64,000 nucleotides of DNA from Arthrobacter sp. MMS18-M83 (GTDB taxonomy: Bacteria > Actinomycetota > Actinomycetes > Actinomycetales > Micrococcaceae), in contig NZ_CP113343.1 in NCBI RefSeq assembly GCF_026683955.1, forward strand, positions 4,030,001 to 4,094,000, given 5' to 3'. The translations under genes were made by a program, and so were the position numbers. Positions within the stretch are counted from its first letter, which is position 1; every line of letters starts with the position of its first letter. The notes beneath the pieces are model-generated. The model did no database searches, was not told the origin of the DNA, and saw only the letters and a list, made by a program, of their open reading frames with translations. This document shows positions 8,708 through 17,781 of the stretch, piece after piece.

Positions 8708-10428
8708 CCACCAATATCGGCAACATCTCGGACCAGCCGCAGGAACCGGGACGGCCCGTCCTGGACATCGAACGGCTCAAAGTAACGTTTGCCACGGACA
8801 GCGGCGATGTCTACGCCGTCAAGGACGTCAGCCTTGAGGTCAAGGCCGGAGAAGTGCTGGCGATCGTAGGGGAGTCCGGCTCCGGCAAGACTGTCACCGC
8901 CAAGACCATTCTTGGTCTGCTCCCGGAGACAGCCATCAGCTCGGGCGCGGTGCTGATCAATGGCAACAACGTGATCAGCGTCAGCGCGTCCAAGCTCCGC
9001 AAGATCCGTGGCCGGGACGTGGCCATGGTCTTCCAGGAACCTTCCACGGCACTGAACCCCGTGTTCACAGTCGGCTGGCAGATCGCCGAGGGCATCCGGG
9101 CCCATGCCACGGACGGGCACCGGATCTCGGCCAGGGAAGCCAAGAAGCGGGCCACGGAAGCACTGCGGAAGGTGGGCATCCCCGATCCCGAAACCCGTGT
9201 CAACTACTATCCCCACCAGCTTTCCGGAGGACAGAAGCAACGGGTGGTCATCGCGGCTGCGCTCGCCTTGAACCCGGGTTTGATCGTGGCGGATGAGCCG
9301 ACGACGGCACTTGACGTCACTGTCCAGGCCGAGATCCTCCAGTTGCTCCGGGATCTACGGGACAAATACGGCACCTCGATCGTGCTCATTACGCACAATA
9401 TGGGTGTAGTGGCAGACCTCGCCGACCGCGTGGTGGTCATGTATCAAGGTGACGTCGTCGAAGAAGCCACTGCCAAGGTTCTCTTCGCCGAGCCCAAGCA
9501 GGATTACACCAAGAAGCTGTTGGCCGCCGTGCCGCACCTCGGCCGCAACTCAGCATCCGAAGGGGCCACCCAACGTCTGCACCAAGGTGGGAAAGTCCTC
9601 GTTGAAGCCAAGAACCTCACCATCGAGTACCCGGGCCGCCTCGGCAAACCCGGGTTCAAAGCTGTGGACAACGTCAGCTTTACGGTCTCCGAGAACGAGG
9701 TCTTCGGCTTGGTAGGCGAGTCAGGTTCGGGCAAGTCCACTATCGGACGGGCCATCGCCGGCCTCAACCGGATCACCGGTGGCAGCCTCAAGGTACTCGG
9801 TTACGAAATGCTGGACTTCAAGGAACACACGTTCAAGCCCCTTCGCAAGGACATCGGCTTCGTTTTCCAGGACCCGGCAGCCTCGTTCAACCCGCAACTG
9901 ACCATCGGCGAGTGCGTAGCGGAACCGCTGCTCATCCACACCCACCCGAGCCCCGCCCAAACACGCCTGCGGGTGGCCCAGTTGCTCGAATCGGTGCAAC
10001 TGCCGGCGTCGTACGCCGAACGCTTCCCGCACGAGCTCTCCGGCGGGCAGCGCCAGCGTGCGTCACTGGCGCGTTCCCTCGCGCTTAATCCGCGCCTTTT
10101 GATCGCCGACGAGCCAACCTCGGCGCTGGACGTTTCCGTACAGGCAAAGGTCCTGGAACTGTTCAAGGACATCCAGGAAGAGTTCGGTTTCGCCGCGCTG
10201 TTCATCAGCCACGACCTCGCAGTGGTGGACATGCTCTCCCATTGGGTGGGCGTGTTGTTCAAGGGCAAGCTGGTGGAGCAAGGAATCGGAAGCCAGATCA
10301 TGGGCAGTCCGCGGCATGACTACACACGCAGGCTCATCGCCTCGCTGCCGGTGCCGGATCCTGATGAGCAGGCCCGACGCCGGGAAGACAACCGCGAGCT
10401 TCTGGGCACCGAGCTACTCGGAAGCTAG
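8704..10428 (+). CDS. Fused double ATP-binding subunit of the peptide ABC transporter (DppD-DppF type)
   Basis: One 574-residue polypeptide holds both nucleotide-binding domains that many importers encode separately as DppD and DppF. Domain 1 has Walker A GESGSGKT at 56-63 and the signature LSGGQKQRV; domain 2 has Walker A GESGSGKS at 338-345 and LSGGQRQRA. Each has the ADEPTTALDV/ADEPTSALDV Walker B and an oligopeptide-transporter C-terminal tail between or after the domains. The protein would energise uptake through the two permeases at 6585-8707. It starts inside the stop codon of dppC (ATGA) and is followed by a strong hairpin terminator, so it closes the operon. Confidence 0.95.
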   Translation: MTTNIGNISDQPQEPGRPVLDIERLKVTFATDSGDVYAVKDVSLEVKAGEVLAIVGESGSGKTVTAKTILGLLPETAISSGAVLINGNNVISVSASKLRKIRGRDVAMVFQEPSTALNPVFTVGWQIAEGIRAHATDGHRISAREAKKRATEALRKVGIPDPETRVNYYPHQLSGGQKQRVVIAAALALNPGLIVADEPTTALDVTVQAEILQLLRDLRDKYGTSIVLITHNMGVVADLADRVVVMYQGDVVEEATAKVLFAEPKQDYTKKLLAAVPHLGRNSASEGATQRLHQGGKVLVEAKNLTIEYPGRLGKPGFKAVDNVSFTVSENEVFGLVGESGSGKSTIGRAIAGLNRITGGSLKVLGYEMLDFKEHTFKPLRKDIGFVFQDPAASFNPQLTIGECVAEPLLIHTHPSPAQTRLRVAQLLESVQLPASYAERFPHELSGGQRQRASLARSLALNPRLLIADEPTSALDVSVQAKVLELFKDIQEEFGFAALFISHDLAVVDMLSHWVGVLFKGKLVEQGIGSQIMGSPRHDYTRRLIASLPVPDPDEQARRREDNRELLGTELLGS

Positions 10429-10445
10429 CCCCCTCCCCTGACGGC

Positions 10446-10480
10446 AAGACCCGCCTTTCTTGTGAAAGGCGGGTCTTTCG
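10446..10480. terminator. Bidirectional hairpin terminator after the peptide ABC operon
   Basis: A perfect 14-bp stem (10446-10459 with 10464-10477) with a 4-nt loop TTGT, ending in TTT on the plus strand and preceded by AA on the other. It lies between convergent genes (ABC ATPase ending 10428, oxidoreductase ending 10506) and can serve both. Confidence 0.85.
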
Positions 10481-10505
10481 TCTGTGCCGGTCTTTTTCGT
10501 GCTGC

Positions 10506-11165
10506 CTACTCAGAGACCACCGCGATGTTGAACATCTTGCCTTTCGGCTGGCGCATGAAGATCCGGAGCCACAGCGGCATCCACATTTCCAGGCCACGGG
10601 CGGCGTCGAGCCCGCCAAGGTCGTGGATGCGTTCCGGGAGCCAGCCGAACTCCCCCAGGAGCGCGACGACGGCGGCTTTCGCGTCGTCGTCGTTCCCCGC
10701 CACGAAGACGTCATGGGCGCCGTCGGCGAGCCTGCGCGGATCAACCATCAGCGGAGCCTCCAAGGTGTTGAGGGCCTTGACAACACGAGCCTCGGGAAAG
10801 GAACGCTGGATGGTTTCGGCAATGCTGTCGGTATTGCAGACGGAGAGCGACGGCGGGAATCCGGCGGAAGAGTCCAGGGGATTGGACACGTCAACCAGGA
10901 CCTTGCCTGCCAGGTTCGCAGCCCCGGCCTCACTCAACGCCGCGAGTGAGACCGTGCCGGGGGTTGCGTTGACCACAATCTCGGCCATGGCCGCCGCCTG
11001 GGCGAAGGAACCCGAGCTAGCTGCCGGACCCGCCTGCGCCGCCCATTCCGTTCCTTTGGGATTGCCCGCTTCCCGGGAACCCATCATGACCTCATGGCCA
11101 ACCGCCACCAGTTTGCTGGCCAATGCATGCCCCACCCTTCCGGTGCCAAGAACTGCGATTTTCAT
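10506..11165 (-). CDS. NADP oxidoreductase, coenzyme F420-dependent type (NADPH-dependent F420 reductase family)
   Basis: Rossmann-fold protein of 219 residues beginning MKIAVLGTGRVGHALASKL, a classic GxGxxG dinucleotide site, followed by GSREAGNPKG, where the basic residues suggest NADP, and VNATPG and LVDVSNPLD strands of the F420_oxidored family. The start at 11165 is decided by AAGGAG 7 nt upstream; longer ORF versions lack this. Members transfer hydride between NADP(H) and F420, but the family also contains short proteins of unknown substrate, so F420 use is not proven. Neighbours (chorismate mutase on the other strand) give no pathway clue. Confidence 0.8.
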   Translation of the reverse strand: MKIAVLGTGRVGHALASKLVAVGHEVMMGSREAGNPKGTEWAAQAGPAASSGSFAQAAAMAEIVVNATPGTVSLAALSEAGAANLAGKVLVDVSNPLDSSAGFPPSLSVCNTDSIAETIQRSFPEARVVKALNTLEAPLMVDPRRLADGAHDVFVAGNDDDAKAAVVALLGEFGWLPERIHDLGGLDAARGLEMWMPLWLRIFMRQPKGKMFNIAVVSE

Positions 11166-11243
11166 GCGTGCTCTCCTTTTCTTCGGCGCGGACATGCCCA
11201 TTCTGCCTCTCGAGGCGCGGCCAGCACACCATAGACTGGAGGA

Positions 11244-11630
11244 ATGACCGAGCAGAACCATGCCCTTCCCGACGCCGATTCCTTTGATCCTGCGGCCAGC
11301 TCCCTTGCCGGCCGTGTGGACAAGTCCGTCATGGACGAGCTGCTCTCCATCCGGTCCAGCATCGACAACATTGATGCCACCCTCGTCTTCCTCCTCGCGG
11401 AACGCTTCAAGGCCACCCAGAAAGTTGGAGTCCTCAAGGCGACCCACAAGCTACCGGCAGGGGATCCGGGCCGCGAATCCGCTCAGATCGCACGGTTGCG
11501 CAGGCTCGCCGAGGAAGCGCACCTTGATCCTGCATTCGCCGAGAAGTTCCTGAATTTCATCATCAGCGAGGTCATCCGGCACCACGAGGCAATCGCCGAA
11601 GACCACCAGGCATCCATCGCGCAGGCCTGA
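11244..11630 (+). CDS. Chorismate mutase, AroQ class
   Basis: Small all-helical chorismate mutase of 128 residues converting chorismate to prephenate for Phe/Tyr synthesis. The N-terminal 28 residues are a disordered leader; helix 1 carries DELLSIRSSIDNIDATLVFLLAERFKAT, and the following K(V)GVLKATHKLPAGDPGRE matches the active-site Lys/Arg-Asp/Glu pattern of the family. The final helix is FAEKFLNFIISEVIRHHEAI. Cytoplasmic, with no regulatory ACT domain. It ends 4 nt before the next gene, with which it is probably cotranscribed. Confidence 0.9.
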   Translation: MTEQNHALPDADSFDPAASSLAGRVDKSVMDELLSIRSSIDNIDATLVFLLAERFKATQKVGVLKATHKLPAGDPGRESAQIARLRRLAEEAHLDPAFAEKFLNFIISEVIRHHEAIAEDHQASIAQA

Positions 11631-11634
11631 ACAC

Positions 11635-12672
11635 ATGCCCGCAGAAACCGCGCAGAACCAGGTCACGGCGACGGCCCTGGGTCCTTGGCCCGGGACTGAT
11701 CCCGCAGAGGCCGCACGTATCATCCGTGGCGAACTGGGCAATCCGCACCTGCCGTTCCTGGCTGAGCTCCCGGACCGTGGCGTTGGATCCGATCCCCTTG
11801 GCCGGACTGCTTCCTTGCTGGTTGAGCTGGCCATCGACGTGCAGCCCCACGGCTGGCGCCTGGTTGACCGCCCAGGGAAAGACCTGCGGCGTGCAAGGTC
11901 CGCGCTTGCCACCGACATCAACGTCCTGGCCGACATTGCCGGCTCCGAAGAATCTTCGGCGCAGGCACTGAAGGTTCAGCTGCGCGGTCCCATGAGCCTC
12001 GCAGCGGGCCTTTACCTGCACAACGGGGAGCGTGCCCTTCTTGACTACGGTGCCCGCAGGGACATTGCGGAATCCTTGGCGGCCGGCATCGCCGAACACA
12101 TAACGAGGGTCCGAGCCGCAGTGCCGGGAGCCGAAGTGGTGGTCCAACTCGACGAGCCGGACATTGCTTCTGTGTTGGCAGGTACCATTCCCACCGCGAG
12201 CGGCTACCGTACCCTGCGGTCCATCCCTGGCGAAGAGGTCACGGGCGCCTGGCGGTTGGTGATTGACGCTCTGCGGGCAGCTGGAGTGGCCGAGACAGTA
12301 GTCTCCGTTCCGGAGATCGAGGCACCCATCCAGCAGATTCTGGCCGCCGGAGCCGACGGCGTCGCCCTTCCGCTCAAGGCGCTCACCACGCGCCAATGGG
12401 AACAGATTGCGACGGCGGTAGAGGACGGCAAGCGTTTCTGGGCCGGCGCTCTGGCCACTGACAATCCGCGGGCAACCTTGCCACGCACCGCCGAGGTGGT
12501 GGACACCGTCTGGCGGCCTTGGCGCCAACTCGGCCTACCGGCGTCGAGCTTGGGGGCCGTGCGTGTCACACCGTCGGACGGACTGGCCGGGTACTCGCCG
12601 TCCGTAGCCAAGGAGGTCCTGACCCGCTTGACCCAGCTTGCCGACGGATTGAACCAGCTCGCCCTCGGCTAG
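11635..12672 (+). CDS. MetE-like (cobalamin-independent methionine synthase superfamily) protein lacking all cysteines
   Basis: A 345-residue protein resembling the C-terminal catalytic half of MetE, a UROD/MetE-like beta barrel. Supporting stretches are LKVQLRGPMSLAAGLYL, VVVQLDEPDIASVLAG (MetE has QIDEPA) and VRVTPSDGLAGY, which sits where MetE has NPDCGLKTR. The protein contains no cysteine at all, so the two zinc-binding cysteines of MetE are absent and the DC of NPDCG reads SD. It therefore cannot use the usual zinc-thiolate chemistry. It lacks the N-terminal MetE half that binds folylpolyglutamate. It is normally annotated as methionine synthase; I consider the activity doubtful. It starts 4 nt after chorismate mutase. 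Confidence 0.82.
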   Translation: MPAETAQNQVTATALGPWPGTDPAEAARIIRGELGNPHLPFLAELPDRGVGSDPLGRTASLLVELAIDVQPHGWRLVDRPGKDLRRARSALATDINVLADIAGSEESSAQALKVQLRGPMSLAAGLYLHNGERALLDYGARRDIAESLAAGIAEHITRVRAAVPGAEVVVQLDEPDIASVLAGTIPTASGYRTLRSIPGEEVTGAWRLVIDALRAAGVAETVVSVPEIEAPIQQILAAGADGVALPLKALTTRQWEQIATAVEDGKRFWAGALATDNPRATLPRTAEVVDTVWRPWRQLGLPASSLGAVRVTPSDGLAGYSPSVAKEVLTRLTQLADGLNQLALG

Positions 12673-12689
12673 CCCCTTCCCAACTTCTT

Positions 12690-13424
12690 TTAGACCCGCC
12701 GTTCCCAGCGGTTCGGCTCGGCGTACCGGGGGAGCCCGACGGCGGCGGTGGCGGTCCGCGAGGCTGCCGCGCCATCCGTCCTCGGCAGCGAGGGCGCCAA
12801 TCGGTAATCAAAGGAGCCCGCGTAAACAAGGACCAGGCCGATGTGTTTTTGGAGCACCTTCACCTGGATCCGATGTTTGTCTTCCGCCGCATCCCACCAC
12901 TGCTCTGCGTAGGCCTTCGCATCGATGGCAGCCGGCAAGGCCAGCCTCAGGGGACCCAGGAACAAACGCGACGCGCCCGAGACCCCGCGAAGCCGCCCCT
13001 CAGGTGTGACATCCAAATCCAGCGCCGTGGCCAGTCGGCGGTAGCGGCCCAGGTAGTCGATGAGCCGGGTGCCGCCGTCGTTGCCGGTTTCCGCGACCGT
13101 GGTGTCATGGAACAGGCGGGTACGCCCGGGAAAGAAGATTTCACGCCGCGCCGTGAGGCTGGACCGTCCGAACGGATCAAGGTGTGCGTGGTTTTCGATG
13201 CGGAACGGAATGCGCTCGCCGTACTCCGGGAAGAAGGCCTGTTCCCCGGCAACCGCGGCCAAGAGCGGCCGGAGCCATTTCTGCCGGCAGCCGACCACAT
13301 CGAACACTCCCTCGCCGATTCCGTATGATCCGGACCCCGGCGCAAGCGAGAAGTAGTCCTGGAGTTCAGGCTGCAACTGCCGGAACTTGCTGCCCAGCGC
13401 CAACTCGTAGATAGGTGTGCTCAT
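12690..13424 (-). CDS. DUF4166 domain-containing protein
   Basis: A 244-residue protein matching the DUF4166 pattern: IYELALGSKFRQLQPELQDYFSL near the N-terminus, then GVFDVVGC and a C-terminal half rich in aromatic and acidic residues. There is no signal peptide or clear membrane segment. The function of the family is unknown; it often appears fused to or beside NAD-dependent epimerases, but none is adjacent here. A GAGGA ribosome site 7 nt upstream supports the ATG at 13424. The C-terminal 20 residues are Arg/Ala-rich. It converges with the MetE-like gene, leaving only 17 nt. Confidence 0.75.
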   Translation of the reverse strand: MSTPIYELALGSKFRQLQPELQDYFSLAPGSGSYGIGEGVFDVVGCRQKWLRPLLAAVAGEQAFFPEYGERIPFRIENHAHLDPFGRSSLTARREIFFPGRTRLFHDTTVAETGNDGGTRLIDYLGRYRRLATALDLDVTPEGRLRGVSGASRLFLGPLRLALPAAIDAKAYAEQWWDAAEDKHRIQVKVLQKHIGLVLVYAGSFDYRLAPSLPRTDGAAASRTATAAVGLPRYAEPNRWERRV

Positions 13425-13476
13425 GGTGGTTTCCTCGGTTGTGGGTGTTGGTTTGACAGCTCAGTGCCGGGCTGCG

Positions 13477-14769
13477 CTACAGACGGCCCGCAGCCTTCAG
13501 CCGAATGTACGCATCGGCCAGGCGTGGCGCTAGTTCAAGAGGTTCGGCGTCGACTACTTCTGCACCAAGCTGGCGCAGTTGGGCGCTGACTGCCTCGCGG
13601 TCAAGGAGGGCCCGCTCGGCGGCCGAGGCACGGAAGACCTGGCTCGCCGTCGTGCGTTCCTCCTTCATTCGCCCCAGCAGGGGGTCGCGGACCGATGCAA
13701 CCAGCACGACGTGCTGCCTCACCAATTGCGCCACCAAGGGAATGAGTCCTTCCTCGGGGGCCCCGGCGTCGAGCGAGGTCAACAGCACAACCAGGGAACG
13801 GTGCGCGGAAACGGCCCGCACTTGGGCCGGGATCTGCGCCCAATCCATCTCGATCAGTTCGGCCTCGAGCGTCGCCATGGCCTGGACCAAGGAGCCGAGG
13901 AGATTGCCCTTGGCTGCCGAGTCCACGCGCCCGCGGACGCGTCGATCGAACGCGAAGAAGTCCACGCGGTCTCCGCCGCGCTCGGCCAGCACCGCGAGCA
14001 GGAGGGCGGCTTCCATCCCGGTGTCCAGGCGGGGCTCGTCGTCGATGCGTGCTGCCGCCGTGCGCGAGGTATCGAGCATGATCACGACGCGTCTGTCCCG
14101 TTCGGGGCGCCAAGTCCTGACGACGACGGCGGTGCGCCGCGCGGTCGCCCGCCAGTCGATGGAGCGCACGTCATCGCCCCGGACGTAGTCCCGGAGGGAA
14201 TCGAACTCGGTGCCGGCTCCACGGATCTGGACTGCAGCCTTGCCGTCGAGTTCCCGCAGTTTCCGCAGCTTTGAGGGTAGGTGCCGCTTGGAGTGAAAAG
14301 GCGGCAGAACGCGCAGGTGGCCGGGGAGAATCACAGTTCGTTGCCTCGCTGCCAACCCGAGGGGGCCAATCGAACGGAGCGTGACATGCGGTGCCGTCAG
14401 GTCGCCACGCCGTGTGGGCCTGAGCCGGACTGACATTCGCCGCCGCTCACCAGCCGGGATCTCGACGCGCTGGACAGGGGCTATGGTCCCGGCGGAGGGT
14501 TGCCAAGCGTCACGCACCAGCCCTCGGAAGGTCCGGCGGTTGCCGTTCTCCAGCGTCAGTACAGATTCCGCCTCCGAGTGGAGGGTGACATTGCCCGGAT
14601 CCTGGCGCCGCAGGGAAACCTTGGCAGGGGACGCGGCCAACAGGATGTCGGACAACATCAGGGCCAAAAGCCCGGCCGCAATGAGGAGTACCGTACCCCA
14701 GGCGGGGAACAGCAACAAGGGAGCCAACGCGGCGAATACCAGCAGCACAAAGCGGCCTGTGATAGCCAT
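13477..14769 (-). CDS. DUF58 domain-containing membrane protein
   Basis: A 430-residue protein with two N-terminal membrane segments (about 8-45), an Ig-like middle region and the DUF58 signature GTEFDSLRDYVRGDDVRSIDWRATAR split over residues about 180-210. A vWA-like fold follows with VVIMLDTSRTAA, resembling a MIDAS loop (DxSxT). DUF58 proteins almost always sit beside MoxR ATPases, as here (34 nt after moxR), and are thought to act with them in envelope or stress processes. It is the last clear member of the minus-strand operon 13477-19043. Molecular role unknown. Confidence 0.9.
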   Translation of the reverse strand: MAITGRFVLLVFAALAPLLLFPAWGTVLLIAAGLLALMLSDILLAASPAKVSLRRQDPGNVTLHSEAESVLTLENGNRRTFRGLVRDAWQPSAGTIAPVQRVEIPAGERRRMSVRLRPTRRGDLTAPHVTLRSIGPLGLAARQRTVILPGHLRVLPPFHSKRHLPSKLRKLRELDGKAAVQIRGAGTEFDSLRDYVRGDDVRSIDWRATARRTAVVVRTWRPERDRRVVIMLDTSRTAAARIDDEPRLDTGMEAALLLAVLAERGGDRVDFFAFDRRVRGRVDSAAKGNLLGSLVQAMATLEAELIEMDWAQIPAQVRAVSAHRSLVVLLTSLDAGAPEEGLIPLVAQLVRQHVVLVASVRDPLLGRMKEERTTASQVFRASAAERALLDREAVSAQLRQLGAEVVDAEPLELAPRLADAYIRLKAAGRL

Positions 14770-14804
14770 TCAGCACCCCCGGAGAGGCTTAAGGCGCGGC
14801 ACCA

Positions 14805-15860
14805 TCAGCGCGGAACGGGGACAGAAGCAAGGATGCTGCCCAGGACATCATCCACGTGGACGCCGTCCATCTGCGCTTCAGGGCGAAGCCCGACGCGGTG
14901 CCGCAGACATGGCAGGGACAGTGCCTTGACGTCGTCGGGGGTGACGAAGTTGCGTCCGGACAACCATGCCCAGGCACGCGAGGTGTTCAGCAATGCAGTG
15001 GCGCCACGAGGGGAAACTCCCAACTGGAACGACGGAGCGGCGCGCGTCGCCCGGACGACGTCCACAATGTAGCCGAGGATCTCGGGGGCCACCGTCACAC
15101 CGGCCACGGCATCGCGGGCGTTTTGGAGTTCGACGGCGCCCGCCACCGGCCTGACTCCGGCCGCCAGCAAGTTGCGCGGATCAAAACCCTCCGAGTGCCT
15201 CCGGATCACTTCGATTTCCTCGGCGCGTCCCGGCAAGGGCATGGAGAGCTTGAGGAGGAAGCGGTCCAACTGGGCTTCCGGCAGGGGATAGGTGCCCTCG
15301 TACTCCACCGGGTTCTGCGTCGCGGCAACAATGAACGGCGATGGTAAGGGACGGGAAAGTCCGTCCACGGATACCTGGCGTTCCTCCATGGCCTCCAGCA
15401 GCGAGGCCTGGGTCTTGGGAGGCGTTCGGTTGATTTCGTCCGCCAGCATGATGTTGGTGAAGACGGGTCCTTCGCGGAAGGTGAATTCCGAGGTGTGCGA
15501 ATCGTAGACGAGGGAGCCGGTGACATCGCCTGGCATGAGGTCCGGCGTGAACTGGACTCGCTTCGTATCCAGGCTGAGCGCGGTGGACAAGGCACGCACG
15601 AGCAGGGTCTTGGCGACCCCGGGTACGCCTTCCAGCAGGACGTGACCGCCGCAGAGCAACGCGATGAGCATGCCTGTCACCGTTGCATCCTGCCCGACGA
15701 CGGCCTTGCCTACTTCGTGACGGACGTCCAGCAGGGCTTTGCGGGCGGGATCGGACTCCACAGAGTGCCGGACCGGCTGCTGCGCCGGCGGTCCCTGTGA
15801 TGCCGGCCCCCCTGAGTAGCCGGAGTTCCCGTCGGTGAAGCTGTTTGCTTGATTGCTCAT
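14805..15860 (-). CDS. MoxR-family AAA+ ATPase
   Basis: AAA+ ATPase of 351 residues with a 35-residue Gly/Ser/Pro/Gln-rich N-terminal tail. Walker A EGVPGVAKT is at 77-85, Walker B is MLADEINRTPPKTQ, and the sensor stretch is VAATQNPVEYEGTYPLPEAQLDRF, all diagnostic of MoxR. The family is proposed to be chaperone-like, acting on vWA-domain partners; the DUF58 protein encoded next is the likely partner. The start codon overlaps the stop of the DUF4350 gene (ATGA), which fixes the ATG at 15860 and rules out the longer frame. Confidence 0.95.
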   Translation of the reverse strand: MSNQANSFTDGNSGYSGGPASQGPPAQQPVRHSVESDPARKALLDVRHEVGKAVVGQDATVTGMLIALLCGGHVLLEGVPGVAKTLLVRALSTALSLDTKRVQFTPDLMPGDVTGSLVYDSHTSEFTFREGPVFTNIMLADEINRTPPKTQASLLEAMEERQVSVDGLSRPLPSPFIVAATQNPVEYEGTYPLPEAQLDRFLLKLSMPLPGRAEEIEVIRRHSEGFDPRNLLAAGVRPVAGAVELQNARDAVAGVTVAPEILGYIVDVVRATRAAPSFQLGVSPRGATALLNTSRAWAWLSGRNFVTPDDVKALSLPCLRHRVGLRPEAQMDGVHVDDVLGSILASVPVPR

Positions 15861-17098
15861 TGGGCTGTCGCCTCCTGCTCGAGTTTTTCGATGCTTTGTG
15901 CCCATCGGACCAGTTCGGATTCGGTGCCGGGCTGGTGGTCAAGCAGCATCCGGAGCTCCTGTGCCGGACGATCCACCTTTCGGGCCACCGCGTCAATGAC
16001 GGCAGCTGCGCCCACCTCGGGGCCCAGCCGGAAGTGCCTGGCAAGCCTGGTCAGGGCGCCGGCCCGTAGATTGTCGGCTGCCCGGCCGACCGCCCGCGAG
16101 TCCTGGTACAACCGGGCGCGGCCTTCGGCCGTTTCTGCGGCTTTGACCACCACCGGTAACGGTTCGAACACGAGCGGACCGAGCCGCCGGCCGCGCCACA
16201 GCACGGCGAGCAGGGCGACGACCATCAGCCACAGGCCCAGGAAGCCCACCCACGGAGGCGCCAATTCATTGAGCGTAGCCGGCCTGCCGGCGGTGGGTAC
16301 GTCTCCGAGCCCGGGGAGATACCAGACGAGATCCGGGGCAGGTCCAAGGGTACGGAAGGCCAATGCGGCGTTGCCTTCTTCCTGCAGCAGATCGTTGCTG
16401 ATCATGGCCGCGCTGCCGAGAACCACCAGCCGTCCGTCCGCGCTGGCGGCGTACATCCCGCCGTCGCCGGTGCCTGGGCTGTAGCACATCGCGTCGGCTC
16501 CCTTGTAAAGGAACCCGTTCTTGCCGGAGACACGGCCTGCGACGAGTGGATCCGCTTGGCGACATCCTGCGTCCAATGTTGCCGTGCCGCTAGGAACCAC
16601 GCCGGCGTGACGGATCCCGCTGCCCAGTCCGGTCAGGGTCCGGGGACCGGGAGACACCACCACTACGCGACCGGCTGATTTCAGCAACATGTGCAATTGG
16701 GCAGAGTCGAGATAGCCGTTGCGGTCGTACAGCAGGACGGTGGCGCCGGGTTTCCCTGCCAGGAACGAGGCTGTGGAGGCGAAGGAAGTGGATTCCGTGA
16801 CCGTTACTCCGTGCTGTCGGAGGACTTCGGCGGCTGCCATGGCCCCGTCAGGGGCCGGATTGCGGGCAGACATGGGTGCCTTGTCCGTGTTGGCGGAATT
16901 TTGGGCCACGGTGAGGATGCCAAGCACCGCGACGATCGCTCCGATGATGATCCAGGCGATATGGCGTCTCAACCAGGCAAGCAGCCGGGAGGTCCACCGA
17001 AGCCTCTGGCCGTCCTGGGCCCTGTCCTGACCGTGTGTTCCGCCCGGCGCTCGGTCAGGGGTGCCACGTTCTTTGGTCTTGCCGGGAGCTGAAGTCAT
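15857..17098 (-). CDS. DUF4350 domain-containing membrane protein
   Basis: A 413-residue protein with one membrane segment near residues 45-67, a large external domain (about 70-270) of the DUF4350/GATase-like type with KAPMSARNPAPDGAMAAAEVLRQHGV and VLLYDRNGYL, a second membrane segment near 275-297 and a cytoplasmic C-terminal domain ending SIEKLEQEATAQ. It overlaps its neighbours by 4 nt at both ends (ATGA at 17095-17098 and 15857-15860), so the operon is translationally coupled. The conserved DUF4129-DUF4350-MoxR-DUF58 order is common in actinobacteria. The external domain could sense or bind an envelope ligand, but this is inference. Confidence 0.88.
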   Translation of the reverse strand: MTSAPGKTKERGTPDRAPGGTHGQDRAQDGQRLRWTSRLLAWLRRHIAWIIIGAIVAVLGILTVAQNSANTDKAPMSARNPAPDGAMAAAEVLRQHGVTVTESTSFASTASFLAGKPGATVLLYDRNGYLDSAQLHMLLKSAGRVVVVSPGPRTLTGLGSGIRHAGVVPSGTATLDAGCRQADPLVAGRVSGKNGFLYKGADAMCYSPGTGDGGMYAASADGRLVVLGSAAMISNDLLQEEGNAALAFRTLGPAPDLVWYLPGLGDVPTAGRPATLNELAPPWVGFLGLWLMVVALLAVLWRGRRLGPLVFEPLPVVVKAAETAEGRARLYQDSRAVGRAADNLRAGALTRLARHFRLGPEVGAAAVIDAVARKVDRPAQELRMLLDHQPGTESELVRWAQSIEKLEQEATAQ

Positions 17099-17781
17099 CG
17101 CGGCACCGCCAAACCGTTGCCTGCCGGACCGGCGAAATCAGGTTTCGTCGCCGACAATTCTGTGTCCAGTGCCAGGACGGCAGCGTGATCGGAAGGGGTG
17201 GTCGCTGCCTTGCCGTATTTCACCCCATCGAAGAGTCTGGCCGCCTGCTCAAGCCGCGAACCGGCGGTTGCGAACGCGCGCCCTAATTGGACAGCCGCCT
17301 CGTCCGCGGTCCGGCCGGCTTGGGTATCAATGATTGCGCGGTCCTCAGCCGAGCGAACCACCGCGCGGAACTGCTCGACAACGGCCGTCTGCCAGTCTCC
17401 ACGGCCTGTTGCGGCAGACGCCCGCGCGCGGAAAACCTCGGCATTCACCGACGACCCGTCGTCGAAAACCTCCGCAGATTCCTTCCGGCGGGCGTTGAGC
17501 CGTGGCCTGACCACGATCACGGCAACCACGATGAGGACTACCGCCAACACTCCAATAAGGAGCATGCCGATGTTCGGCCCGCTGATGGAACCGCCGTTCA
17601 GGGAACGGAGCCATTCGACGAACTGGTTCCACATCTCATCGATCCAGCTGGGCTTGGCCGACGTGTATCGCGGCTTGGAGAGTTCCTCAACCGCCCATCG
17701 TTGGGCCTCCTCGCGGTCCGGGTCAACGGGAGGTTCGGAGGCAACGAAAAGATAGGCAAAAGGCGCGGATGCCGGGATCAT
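17095..17781 (-). CDS. DUF4129 domain-containing membrane protein
   Basis: A single-span membrane protein of 228 residues. The N-terminal part has DREEAQRWAVEELSKPRY, typical of DUF4129, followed by one membrane segment (about 60-83) and a cytoplasmic domain with FRAVVRSAEDRAIIDTQAGRTADEAA. I prefer the start at 17781 because its ATG overlaps the stop codon of the upstream gene as ATGA, the same arrangement seen at the next two junctions. An ATG at 17817 would add 12 residues and a 40-nt overlap. Function unknown; it acts with the neighbouring MoxR/DUF58 system by context. Confidence 0.85.
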   Translation of the reverse strand: MIPASAPFAYLFVASEPPVDPDREEAQRWAVEELSKPRYTSAKPSWIDEMWNQFVEWLRSLNGGSISGPNIGMLLIGVLAVVLIVVAVIVVRPRLNARRKESAEVFDDGSSVNAEVFRARASAATGRGDWQTAVVEQFRAVVRSAEDRAIIDTQAGRTADEAAVQLGRAFATAGSRLEQAARLFDGVKYGKAATTPSDHAAVLALDTELSATKPDFAGPAGNGLAVPR

